Positions 1-7,587 of a stretch of 64,000 nt of DNA are shown here, one piece after another. The stretch lies in NCBI RefSeq assembly GCF_025457425.1, contig NZ_JAMXIA010000001.1, forward strand, positions 2,976,001 to 3,040,000, read 5' to 3'. A program made the position numbers and the translations under genes. Below the pieces are notes generated by a model that did no database searches, was not told the DNA's origin, and saw only the letters and a program-made list of their open reading frames with translations. Every line of letters starts with the position of its first letter. The stretch's first letter is position 1. The DNA is from Chryseobacterium foetidum. GTDB taxonomy: Bacteria > Bacteroidota > Bacteroidia > Flavobacteriales > Weeksellaceae.

Positions 1-133
1 AGAAGGAAATCCTTGCGGGATTAAAGTGGTTTTGGCAGAAAAAGGCTTGATTAAAAACTATCTGAGACTTCCATTGGTTCCTGCATCAGAAGGACTTTAT
101 GCGAAGATTAAAGCTGAAATGAGTAAAATTTGA
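1..133 (+). CDS. dapA: 4-hydroxy-tetrahydrodipicolinate synthase, 3' end only
   Basis: The first 43 codons visible (frame starting at base 2, TGA at 131-133) encode the C-terminus of a DapA-type lyase. The [11 protein letters not shown] segment followed by [10 protein letters not shown] is the usual last helix region of this family. DapA condenses pyruvate with aspartate semialdehyde in the lysine/diaminopimelate pathway in the cytoplasm. The active-site lysine lies upstream of the window, so identity rests on the tail alone. A tandem heptad repeat overlaps the stop codon and a hairpin terminator follows. Confidence 0.8.
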   Translation, partial: EGNPCGIKVVLAEKGLIKNYLRLPLVPASEGLYAKIKAEMSKI

Positions 134-156
134 AATTTGAAATTTGAGGTTTGAAA
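129..156 (+). repeat. Heptad tandem repeat over the dapA stop codon
   Basis: Four consecutive 7-bp units, TTTGAAA, TTTGAAA, TTTGAGG and TTTGAAA, run without gaps and include the dapA stop codon at 131-133. It is one of five short tandem repeats in the first 12.3 kb that sit at gene ends. Confidence 0.75.
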
Positions 157-165
157 TTATAATTG

Positions 166-196
166 AAGTGAAAGGTGTGATGCTTTTCACTTTTTT
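166..196 (+). terminator. Terminator of dapA
   Basis: AAGTGAAA at 166-173 pairs with TTTCACTT at 185-192 over an 11-nt loop, and a run of T follows. It lies 33 bp after the dapA stop codon. Confidence 0.65.
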
Positions 197-213
197 AATC
201 TAAAAAATTGAAC

Positions 214-363
214 TTTAACACATGAGTCACATTAGTTTTTTAGTTATTATGTTTGAAAACATTTTTAGAGCACATGAGTTGTGAAAATCTTTGATTTTCT
301 CTCTTATGTGCTCTATAATATTTTCAGGATTAATCTAAAATCTTTGTGACTAATGTGTTTAAA
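214..363. repeat. Nested palindromic intergenic element
   Basis: Two inverted repeats are nested. The outer arms AACACATGAGTCAC (216-229) and GTGACTAATGTGTT (346-359) match at 13 of 14 positions. The inner arms AGAGCACATGAG (267-278) and CTCTTATGTGCTCT (301-314) flank a third small hairpin, GAAAATC-TTT-GATTTTC (283-299). No open reading frame is present. It has the look of a dispersed non-autonomous palindromic repeat; my memory that similar sequences recur in Chryseobacterium is not checked. Confidence 0.6.
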
Positions 364-377
364 TCTATCTTTATCAT

Positions 378-884
378 ATGAAACTAATCAAAGCAAAAGA
401 AAAAGACATCCCATTAATTCAGGATTTGGCGAAAAGGTCGTGGGAAGACGCGTATGCCGAAATTCTTTCTCAGGAACAGATGAAATATATGTTGGAAACC
501 ATGTATTCGGAAACTGAAATTTCAGACCACTTAAAAAATCCAAATTATCACTATTACTTGGTTTTTGATGAAGTTTTAAATGTTTTTGACGGATTTTTAG
601 GCTACGAAAATCATTATGAAGATAAGACTACAAAATTGCACAGGATTTATCTCGTTCCTGAAAGCAAAGGAAAAGGTTTAGGCAAAAAAACTCTGGAATT
701 TTTAAATGAAAAAGTAGAAGAAAGTGGCGACAACAGAATTATTTTAAATGTAAATAAATACAATTCCGCTCAGAAATTCTACGAATCACAAGGCTATAAA
801 ATTTATGATGAAGGTGTTTTTGATATTGGCAATGGATATGTAATGGATGATTATCTGATGGAGATATCGCTCTATAATTCATAA
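378..884 (+). CDS. GNAT family N-acetyltransferase
   Basis: This 168-residue cytoplasmic protein has a single GNAT fold. The motif A segment VPESKGKGLGKKTLEFL at about residues 93-109 supplies the acetyl-CoA pyrophosphate loop (KGKGLG). The late NKYNSAQKFYESQGYK segment is the usual GNAT C-terminal signature. It probably acetylates an amine of a small molecule or protein, but nothing shows which one. The gene stands alone between palindromic repeats, and ATG 378 is the only reasonable start. The family is certain; the substrate is unknown. Confidence 0.88.
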   Translation: MKLIKAKEKDIPLIQDLAKRSWEDAYAEILSQEQMKYMLETMYSETEISDHLKNPNYHYYLVFDEVLNVFDGFLGYENHYEDKTTKLHRIYLVPESKGKGLGKKTLEFLNEKVEESGDNRIILNVNKYNSAQKFYESQGYKIYDEGVFDIGNGYVMDDYLMEISLYNS

Positions 885-899
885 TTATTAAACAGCTTA

Positions 900-956
900 T
901 TTGTCATGCTGTAAGCATCTCTAAAAAGTCTGTTTAGATTCCTACGGAATGACAAA
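900..956. repeat. Inverted repeat between the GNAT gene and recG
   Basis: TTTGTCAT at 900-907 and ATGACAAA at 949-956 are perfect 8-bp inverted arms around a 41-bp spacer. No T-run follows on either strand, so I call it an intergenic repeat rather than a terminator. It lies between two convergent genes. Confidence 0.5.
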
Positions 957-978
957 ATTAGGTTGAAGTGATCAATAA

Positions 979-3063
979 TTACGAAATCTTACTCCACTTA
1001 TTTTTCCCTTTATAATACTGCAGATAGTAATTTTTTATAATCAAATGTTCGCTTCTCGACAGTAATGGATCGGTTTCCAGAATTTTTTCAACCAGACTTT
1101 TGGTATTTTTAATAATCGCTGAATCATTCACCAAATCCAGCTTTTTAAAATCAACCACGCCGCTTTGTTGAGTTCCCAAAATATCGCCGGGACCACGTAA
1201 TTGCATATCAACCTCAGAAATTTTAAACCCGTCGTTGGTTTCGGTCATGGTTTTAATTCTCGTTCGGCTGTCTGAGGACAATTTATCCGAAGTCATCAAA
1301 ATACAGTAACTCTGCTCGCCGCCTCGCCCAACGCGGCCTCTCAGCTGATGAAGTTGCGATAACCCAAATCTTTCTGAACTTTCAATCACCATTACAGAAG
1401 CGTTTGGAACATTCACACCAACTTCGATTACGGTTGTAGCGACCATAATCTGCGATTTTCCGGATGCGAAATAATTCATCGCTGCATCTTTTTCGTCAGG
1501 TTTCATTTTTCCGTGAAGCATCGTGACGTTGTAGTTTGAAAAATTATCCATCACGCTTTCCAGACCTTCCATGAGATTTTTGTAATCCAAAGTCTCAGAT
1601 TCTTCGATTAATGGGTACACGAAATAAATCTGTCTGCCTTTGCGGATTTCTTCATGACAGAAATTGTAAACGTAAGCTCGGTCTTTTTCTCTTCTGTGAG
1701 CCGTGATAATCGGTTTTCTTCCGACAGGCATTTCGTCAATCACAGAAACATCCAGATCAGAATAAAAACTCATCGCCAAAGTCCGTGGAATCGGCGTTGC
1801 AGTCATGACCAAAATGTGTGGCGGAATTTTATTCTTTGCCCAAAGTTTTGCCCTTTGAGCCACTCCAAACCGATGTTGTTCATCAATAATGGCTAAACCA
1901 AGGTTTTTAAATTTCACTTTATCTTCCAAAACGGCGTGCGTTCCAATTAAAATGGAAAGTTCACCGTTTTCCAGTTCTTCATGAATGATTTTTCTTGCAG
2001 AAGCCTTTACAGAACCCGTTAGAATGCTGACTTTGATTTCCGTATCTTTCAATAAATCTTTTATTCCGGCAAAATGTTGCTGGGCGAGAATTTCAGTCGG
2101 AGCCATCAGACAGCTTTGAAAACCGTTGTCCATAGCAATCAGCATCGTCAGCAAAGCTACCATCGTCTTTCCGGAACCGACGTCACCCTGCAAAAGCCTG
2201 TTCATCTGGATGGGCTTTTTCATATCAATCCTGATTTCCTTTAAAACTCTTTTCTGTGCATTAGTCAGTTCAAACGGAAGATGATTTTCGTAAAAACCAG
2301 TAAAATAATCGCCGACAATCGGGAACGGATTTCCGTGGGACTTTGTTTTGTGATGTGCTTTTTTTAAACCAAAACCCAATTGAAAAAAGAATGATTCTTC
2401 AAACTTTAAACGGGAATCTGCCTTGTCAAGATGCTCCTGATTTTTCGGGAAATGAATATTGAGAAACGTATGTTGCCTCGATAAAAAATGATAGTGCCGA
2501 ATCATGTATTCCGGAAGATTTTCCTGGATGAGATTGGGGATTTCTTTGCAGATACTTTTCAATATATTTTGAAAGAATTTCTGGCTTAAACCTCTCTTGC
2601 TGAGTTTTTCGGAACTTGGATAAATGGGAGTTAATCTTGTTTCAGTTTCCTTGTTTTCTTCAGCTTCAATTTCCGGATGGGGCATTGAAAACTGATTGTT
2701 GAAAGCATTGATTTTTCCAAAAATATATATATCTTTATTCACGGGAATCTGCTCCTTCAGCCATTTTGAATACTGAAACCAAACCAAATCCATCGTTCCG
2801 GTGTGGTCGTTAAATTTTGCCGAAAGTCTTTTAATTTTTCCGGTCTGAATTTCCTGAACAGAAGTTATTTTTCCCTTCAGCTGAACTTCAATATTGCTTT
2901 CCTTAAGCATTGAAACCGTTAAGATTTTACTTTTATCCAGATATCGGATAGGGTAGAAGTTCAGAAAATCTTCCACAACAGAAATTCCCAGCACATTTTT
3001 GATGAGCTTGGCGCGTTCGGAACCGATTCCTTTTACAAATTCTATGGGAGTTTCTAAAGTCAG
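979..3063 (-). CDS. recG: ATP-dependent DNA helicase RecG, probable CTG start
   Basis: RecG remodels stalled replication forks and recombination intermediates. Walker A GDVGSGKTMVALL, the DEQHRFG box and the RGRVGRG helicase C-terminal motif are all present. The longest frame from ATG, GTG or TTG begins at GTG 2994, but in-frame sequence upstream still reads as RecG (TLETPIEFVKGIG, then ERAKLIKNV). The conserved N-terminus starts exactly at CTG 3063-3061, giving 694 residues, about normal for this clade. No ATG, GTG or TTG occurs between that CTG and the in-frame TGA upstream. ATT (E-I-R segment) is a less likely alternative. The function is certain; the start is inferred. Confidence 0.88.
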   Translation of the reverse strand: MTLETPIEFVKGIGSERAKLIKNVLGISVVEDFLNFYPIRYLDKSKILTVSMLKESNIEVQLKGKITSVQEIQTGKIKRLSAKFNDHTGTMDLVWFQYSKWLKEQIPVNKDIYIFGKINAFNNQFSMPHPEIEAEENKETETRLTPIYPSSEKLSKRGLSQKFFQNILKSICKEIPNLIQENLPEYMIRHYHFLSRQHTFLNIHFPKNQEHLDKADSRLKFEESFFFQLGFGLKKAHHKTKSHGNPFPIVGDYFTGFYENHLPFELTNAQKRVLKEIRIDMKKPIQMNRLLQGDVGSGKTMVALLTMLIAMDNGFQSCLMAPTEILAQQHFAGIKDLLKDTEIKVSILTGSVKASARKIIHEELENGELSILIGTHAVLEDKVKFKNLGLAIIDEQHRFGVAQRAKLWAKNKIPPHILVMTATPIPRTLAMSFYSDLDVSVIDEMPVGRKPIITAHRREKDRAYVYNFCHEEIRKGRQIYFVYPLIEESETLDYKNLMEGLESVMDNFSNYNVTMLHGKMKPDEKDAAMNYFASGKSQIMVATTVIEVGVNVPNASVMVIESSERFGLSQLHQLRGRVGRGGEQSYCILMTSDKLSSDSRTRIKTMTETNDGFKISEVDMQLRGPGDILGTQQSGVVDFKKLDLVNDSAIIKNTKSLVEKILETDPLLSRSEHLIIKNYYLQYYKGKNKWSKIS

Positions 3064-3106
3064 AACTGAATTTTTTGAAGCACGAATTTCGGGAAAATTT
3101 AGTAAT

Positions 3107-3131
3107 AAAAAAAGCTTTCGATTTTGAAAGC
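3107..3131 (-). terminator. Terminator upstream of recG, minus strand
   Basis: On the minus strand GCTTTC-AAAATC-GAAAGC is followed by seven T. It would end the thioredoxin transcript after a roughly 220-nt 3' tail and lies only 44 bp before the proposed recG start. Confidence 0.7.
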
Positions 3132-3249
3132 CTGATTGTTTTACGTCTCCCGCAGATCATGCAGATAGAGCAGATTTTTAAATTGAATGAAATTGCAAAG
3201 ATGTCAACTAAAATCAATTTAAATTTAAAATGTTTCTTTTAAAAATATT

Positions 3250-3310
3250 GCCACGAATAAACGAATGAGTTTGAAACATTTCAAAACAATTTAATTCGTG
3301 AATTCGTGCC
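3250..3310. repeat. Imperfect inverted repeat with CACGAAT arms
   Basis: GCCACGAATAAACGAAT (3250-3266) and ATTCGTGAATTCGTGCC (3294-3310) are imperfect 17-bp inverted arms. Between them lies a smaller hairpin, TTGAAA-CA-TTTCAA. It is non-coding and sits in the 3' tail of the thioredoxin gene. It may be a dispersed repeat or an RNA structure. Confidence 0.5.
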
Positions 3311-3314
3311 AGTT

Positions 3315-3349
3315 TATAGCCAAAAGCTAAAAGCCAGCAGCCATTCGCC
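3315..3349 (-). repeat. Heptad tandem repeat 3' of the thioredoxin gene
   Basis: On the coding strand five 7-bp units follow the stop codon: GGCGAAT, GGCTGCT, GGCTTTT, AGCTTTT and GGCTATA. The period is exactly seven while the units have diverged. It begins two bases after the stop codon. Confidence 0.6.
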
Positions 3350-3351
3350 AA

Positions 3352-3885
3352 CTATTCTTTTATCTTAGACTTAAATTTTTTCTGATAATCTTCCCACTCA
3401 GCCTGAGTTTTAAATTTTTTATGAAGATCTCCCGAAATGAAAACGAGGTAAGGCTCCAGTTCCTTAGCTGTCAATTCGCCCTGTAACATGGTAATCGGAC
3501 GACCGGTTTCATCCAGGAAAGCGGTTGTGGGAACTGCATTCACATTCATAAACTGAGTAAACTCGTGAAGGGAATTTCTTCCTCTTTTCTGCGAAGTGTT
3601 TTCATTTGAAAATTTCCTTCCGTAAACTTCTATCGTTTTTCTATCCTCAGCATTGAATTTTACGGGATAGTAACTGGTGTTGAGAATATCGTAAATCACG
3701 GCGTTTCCGTAGGTTTTTTTATCCATTATTTTACACGGTCCGCACCAGTCTGCATAGAAGTCGATGAGTATTTTTTTTGGTTGTGTTTTCTGGGCTTCAA
3801 GTGCTTCTTCAATGGTCATCCATTTTACCTGAGAAAAGGCGAAAACGGATTGGATAATGAAGATGAAAGCGAATATTTTTTTCAT
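3352..3885 (-). CDS. Periplasmic thioredoxin-family protein
   Basis: The 177-residue protein begins with a signal peptide (MKKIFAFIFIIQSVFAFSQ) and carries one thioredoxin fold with the active site WCGPC at residues 47-51 in the context IDFYADWCGPCK. NAVPTTAFLDETGRP provides the cis-proline loop. It resembles the thioredoxin_7/DUF255-like secreted group that handles disulfides in the periplasm. Its redox partner is unknown. It lies 21 bp downstream of a peptide transporter gene on the same strand, so cotranscription is possible. Confidence 0.87.
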   Translation of the reverse strand: MKKIFAFIFIIQSVFAFSQVKWMTIEEALEAQKTQPKKILIDFYADWCGPCKIMDKKTYGNAVIYDILNTSYYPVKFNAEDRKTIEVYGRKFSNENTSQKRGRNSLHEFTQFMNVNAVPTTAFLDETGRPITMLQGELTAKELEPYLVFISGDLHKKFKTQAEWEDYQKKFKSKIKE

Positions 3886-3906
3886 AATTAATTTAAAATT
3901 AAATCG

Positions 3907-5580
3907 TTAGCGAACCTCCTGCATCAGTTTTTTCACCCACGGAGATATCAAAATCAGTACCACTCCGGCAATTACGGCGTAGAGGCCGAGCTGTTTGTAG
4001 CCTTCGGTGTACGTGATGAGCGCATCAAGATTGGTAGAGCCTTCTTTGGCATCAGCAAGTCCAGCACCGATAATTCCGGCAACGTACTGTCCGTAGGCAG
4101 AGGCGAGAAACCACATTCCCATCATCATTCCCTGAAGATTTTTGGTGGAAAGTTTGGTCATAATCGAGAGACCAATTGGGGAAAGGCATAATTCTCCCAA
4201 TGTAATAACTAAAAGCGCTAAGGTGAAGAAGTTTAATGAAGTAATTCCCTGCAAATCCGCAAATAATCTTGTGGCAAACAAAACGTAATATCCTAAGCCC
4301 AAAAATATAAAACCAAGACCGAATTTGATAATGGTATTGGGCTCTATTTTCTTTTTGCTCATCCAAATCCATAATAATCCGAGTAAAGGCGCAAGAAAAA
4401 TGATAAAGAAAGCACCTCCGGAATTGTTGACACCATTCGGATCTAAACCTAAAAGATCTTTATTTAAATTTTTGGCTGCAAAGATACTCAGCGAGCCACC
4501 GCTCTGCTCATAGATTCCCCAAAAAAGGATTGAAAATATAATAAAAATCAGAGCTGCCCAAAGTTTATTTCTCTCTGCTGAAGTTACTTTTGACATTTCG
4601 TAAAAAAGATAAATCAATGTCAGCGGTCCCACGGTCCACATAAAATAATCGGTATATTCAGGAACGGAAACCATCAGCATAATCACAGGAATTAATGCCA
4701 GAGAAATAAGATAGACGGCATATTTTAAAAATTTCCCTCCCAAATAAATCAGATAAGATGTTGCAGCAAATAATGCAGTAAAAGCTACGAGACTTAAAAC
4801 AATTTTCACAGCGTCATCTTTAAAGATGCTGCTGTCTAAAAATCGGACAAACATTCTTGCCATAAATAAATAGGCAAGAATTGCAATGATGCCAAACTTT
4901 TTAACATTTTTCTTTATTGAAAGCTGTACTAATTCAGGTTCTAAACCAATTGTTCCCAAGCTTCTCTGAGTAAATACGAAATTAATCAAACTGATTACCA
5001 TTACAATTGCTGCTAAACCAAAAGCAACATTCCATCTTATGCCTTCAGGAATAATGCTGCCGAACAATTCACCTTTGCCAATGGCAATACATAAATAACC
5101 ACCAAGCAAAGCACCAAGGTTTATTCCTGCATAAAAAAGCGAAAATCCGGCATCGGCGCGTGAGTCGTTTGGTTTGTAGAGCTGGCCAACCATTAAGGAA
5201 ATATTGGGTTTGAAAAAACCTGTTCCAACAACGGTGAAAGCGATTCCCAAAAAGAAAAACTGATGTGGATCTGCTGCTAAAATCAAACTGCCGACAATCA
5301 TCAGAAGGCCTCCCCAAAACAGCGATTTTCTGAACCCTAAAATTTTATCAGCAAAAAGTCCTCCTACAAAAGTGAATGCATATACAAATGCCTGAGTCGC
5401 GCCGTACTGAAGATTAGCTTCTTTTTCGTGGAAGTTGAGCTGTGAAATCATAAAGAAAACCAGCATTCCGCGCATTCCGTAGAAGCAGAATCTTTCCCAC
5501 ATTTCAGAGAAAAAGAGTGACCAGATCTGTTTTGGATATTTTCCTTTGAAATTTTGGATTTCGTCGAGGGTTAGGTTCAT
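3907..5580 (-). CDS. POT-family peptide transporter 1
   Basis: The 557-residue inner-membrane protein is a proton-coupled oligopeptide symporter (PTR2/POT, major facilitator fold). It has the ExxER motif in SEMWERFCFYGMRG near residue 25, the GFFKPNISLMVG segment and the FYAGINLGALLGGYL motif, with about 12-14 hydrophobic segments. It would import di- and tripeptides. It is the last of three consecutive paralogues on the minus strand, downstream of a DPP IV gene. A heptad repeat begins six bases upstream of its start codon. Confidence 0.93.
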   Translation of the reverse strand: MNLTLDEIQNFKGKYPKQIWSLFFSEMWERFCFYGMRGMLVFFMISQLNFHEKEANLQYGATQAFVYAFTFVGGLFADKILGFRKSLFWGGLLMIVGSLILAADPHQFFFLGIAFTVVGTGFFKPNISLMVGQLYKPNDSRADAGFSLFYAGINLGALLGGYLCIAIGKGELFGSIIPEGIRWNVAFGLAAIVMVISLINFVFTQRSLGTIGLEPELVQLSIKKNVKKFGIIAILAYLFMARMFVRFLDSSIFKDDAVKIVLSLVAFTALFAATSYLIYLGGKFLKYAVYLISLALIPVIMLMVSVPEYTDYFMWTVGPLTLIYLFYEMSKVTSAERNKLWAALIFIIFSILFWGIYEQSGGSLSIFAAKNLNKDLLGLDPNGVNNSGGAFFIIFLAPLLGLLWIWMSKKKIEPNTIIKFGLGFIFLGLGYYVLFATRLFADLQGITSLNFFTLALLVITLGELCLSPIGLSIMTKLSTKNLQGMMMGMWFLASAYGQYVAGIIGAGLADAKEGSTNLDALITYTEGYKQLGLYAVIAGVVLILISPWVKKLMQEVR

Positions 5581-5585
5581 GGGTT

Positions 5586-5620
5586 ATGATTGATGGATGA
5601 TTAGTGATAAGTGATTGAAT
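5586..5620. repeat. Heptad tandem repeat just upstream of a POT start codon
   Basis: Five 7-bp units read on the plus strand as ATGATTG, ATGGATG, ATTAGTG, ATAAGTG and ATTGAAT. The array ends five bases before the minus-strand ATG of transporter 1, so it occupies the 5' leader where the ribosome would bind. Confidence 0.6.
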
Positions 5621-5674
5621 TTGTGAAATATTACGTCAAGAAAAAATCTCCGGAAATTTCGATAGTACGAATGT

Positions 5675-5703
5675 AAAAAAAACCTCTGAAAAATCAGAGG
5701 TTT
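5675..5703 (-). terminator. Terminator of POT transporter 2
   Basis: On the minus strand a 10-bp stem, AAACCTCTGA with TCAGAGGTTT over a 4-nt loop, is followed by eight T. It lies 27 bp after the stop codon of transporter 2. Confidence 0.85.
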
Positions 5704-5729
5704 AAGATAATTATTTTGGAAACACGAAA

Positions 5730-7451
5730 TTAGTTTACACCGTGCATCATTTTCTTTAAAATTGGAGAGATTAATGCAAGAATTACTGCTGCAATTCCAC
5801 AAAGAACCACGAATACCATGAAGAATTCAAATAAATTGTGGATTTCAAACCCGACAAAAGTAGGATTTTCCAAAGGTAACTGTGCTTTTTCGAAAGCCGC
5901 AACCTGAGTTGGATTTAAGGTTACTTTTTTATCCAGTACTTCCTGTAGATTCACTCCGATTTCTTCAGCTTTTTTAAATTTATCGCCTGTTGCAGGAATA
6001 AGTGCACCCAAAGATCCAGCTAACGCATAACCCGCTGCATTTGAAATAAAGAATACACCGTAAAGCAATGAAGCAAATCTTTTTGGAGCTAATTTTCCAA
6101 CCAAAGACAAACCGATTGGTGAAAGACAAAGCTCACCACAAGTCTGAATGAAATACAGTAACATCAACCATTTGATAGCCAATAGCCCTGAATTTCCTAA
6201 ATCTTTTACATTATATGCGATGATGAAATAACTTAAAGCAATTAAAGCTAATCCCATTGCCTGTTTCATAGGTGAAACCGGTTCTTTGCCTTTAGCTCTT
6301 AATTTATCCCAACATAAACTGAAAGGAACTGCCAATAATACAACGAAAATTCCGTTGAAAATCTGTACCATTGATGGTGGCATGTTCCACCCTAAAATAT
6401 TTCTGTCAGTCTGGTTGTCAGCAATAAACGTTAATGATGAACCTGCCTGCTCGAATGCTGCCCAGAAGAAAATAATGAAGAATGAAACGATGTAGATCAC
6501 CCAGATTCTGCTTCTCTCAATCTTGTTTTCTGCTGAAGACATGATAAGAAACGCCAATGAAATACCGGCTGCATAAATGAAAGGATAAATAATTCCTTTA
6601 ATCATCTGCCCCATTTCTACAGAGTTGAATCCGAATTCACCCACCAAAAGATATCTGAAAACAAAGAATAAAACAACAAATAGACCTCCTGTGATTCCTA
6701 ATGCTCCACCAGTAAATTTTGCAGTCTGAGTTTCACCCTCTTCAAAATCTTCACTTGAATTGTTTTTAGGTAAACCTCCGATTGGTCGCCCCTCCGGAGT
6801 TACAACGTATTTGTTTTTAAGGATAAAAAATGTGATTGTACCTATTACCATTGCGATTGAAGCTGCAAGGAAACCCCATTTGAATGCAAAAATATCTCTT
6901 ACTCCTGTCGTTGCATCCTTCACGTCACCAACGTAAGGGCAGATAAACTGTCCTAAAAATGCTCCGATGTTGATTCCCATATAGAAAATCGTAAACGCAG
7001 AGTCTAATTTAGATTTTTCCTGTTTTGGATACAGACTTCCCACCATTGATGAGATGTTTGGCTTAAAAAAACCATTACCAAATATGATAATAAATAAAGC
7101 CAGCCACATAAACATTTTAGCTCCATCGATATTCGCAGAGAAAGTTGATGCACTGATGAACAGTAAAAACTGACCAATCGCCATCAAAGATCCACCGATC
7201 AAGATTGCATTTCTGTTTCCGATGTATTTGTCAGCGATAAATCCACCCAAAAGTGGAGTTAAATAACAAAGTGCTAAAAATCCACCATAAATGATTGCTG
7301 CATCGGCTTCTCTTATAAGTAAAGAATTTACCATAAAGAGCGTAAGAAGAGCTCTCATTCCGTAGAAATTGAAACGCTCCCACATTTCGGTTCCGAATAA
7401 TACCCATAATCCCTTTGGATGTTTGGTCTTCGACTGAACTGCTGTATCCAT
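5730..7451 (-). CDS. POT-family peptide transporter 2
   Basis: This 573-residue proton-dependent oligopeptide symporter shows GTEMWERFNFYGMRALL near the N-terminus, FFKPNISSMVGSLY and FYMGINIGAFLGQF, all diagnostic for the POT family. Compared with transporter 1 it has a longer segment near the C-terminus (about residues 490-550) that may form an extracytoplasmic loop. It has its own promoter (7482-7512) and terminator, so it is probably a separate transcript. The exact peptide preference cannot be read from the sequence. Confidence 0.93.
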   Translation of the reverse strand: MDTAVQSKTKHPKGLWVLFGTEMWERFNFYGMRALLTLFMVNSLLIREADAAIIYGGFLALCYLTPLLGGFIADKYIGNRNAILIGGSLMAIGQFLLFISASTFSANIDGAKMFMWLALFIIIFGNGFFKPNISSMVGSLYPKQEKSKLDSAFTIFYMGINIGAFLGQFICPYVGDVKDATTGVRDIFAFKWGFLAASIAMVIGTITFFILKNKYVVTPEGRPIGGLPKNNSSEDFEEGETQTAKFTGGALGITGGLFVVLFFVFRYLLVGEFGFNSVEMGQMIKGIIYPFIYAAGISLAFLIMSSAENKIERSRIWVIYIVSFFIIFFWAAFEQAGSSLTFIADNQTDRNILGWNMPPSMVQIFNGIFVVLLAVPFSLCWDKLRAKGKEPVSPMKQAMGLALIALSYFIIAYNVKDLGNSGLLAIKWLMLLYFIQTCGELCLSPIGLSLVGKLAPKRFASLLYGVFFISNAAGYALAGSLGALIPATGDKFKKAEEIGVNLQEVLDKKVTLNPTQVAAFEKAQLPLENPTFVGFEIHNLFEFFMVFVVLCGIAAVILALISPILKKMMHGVN

Positions 7452-7481
7452 ATATACTTGTTAAATTTTTGTTAAGACCCA

Positions 7482-7512
7482 CAAATATAGTTTTTTTTGG
7501 GTTTTTGGCAAG
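7482..7512 (-). promoter_or_regulatory. Promoter of POT transporter 2
   Basis: Minus-strand TATATTTG (complement of 7482-7489) matches the Bacteroidota -7 consensus TAnnTTTG. A CTTG (complement of 7509-7512) lies 19 bp upstream as a near-consensus -33 element. The -7 element is about 30 bases before the start codon. Confidence 0.65.
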
Positions 7513-7532
7513 TTTTAATTTTTATTTTAAAC

Positions 7533-7560
7533 AAAAAAGCTGCAGAAGAAATCTACAGCT
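7533..7560 (-). terminator. Terminator of POT transporter 3
   Basis: The minus strand folds as AGCTGTAGA paired with TCTGCAGCT (one G-T pair), followed by six T. It is 28 bp after the stop codon of transporter 3. Confidence 0.75.
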
Positions 7561-7587
7561 ATGGTTATGTTGAATGAGAATAAGAAT

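Noticed and set aside
2933..3217. A minus-strand ORF upstream of and overlapping the recG 5' end
   Set aside because: It is out of frame with recG and has no family features. The RecG-like sequence is in the neighbouring frame, so this ORF is a shadow.
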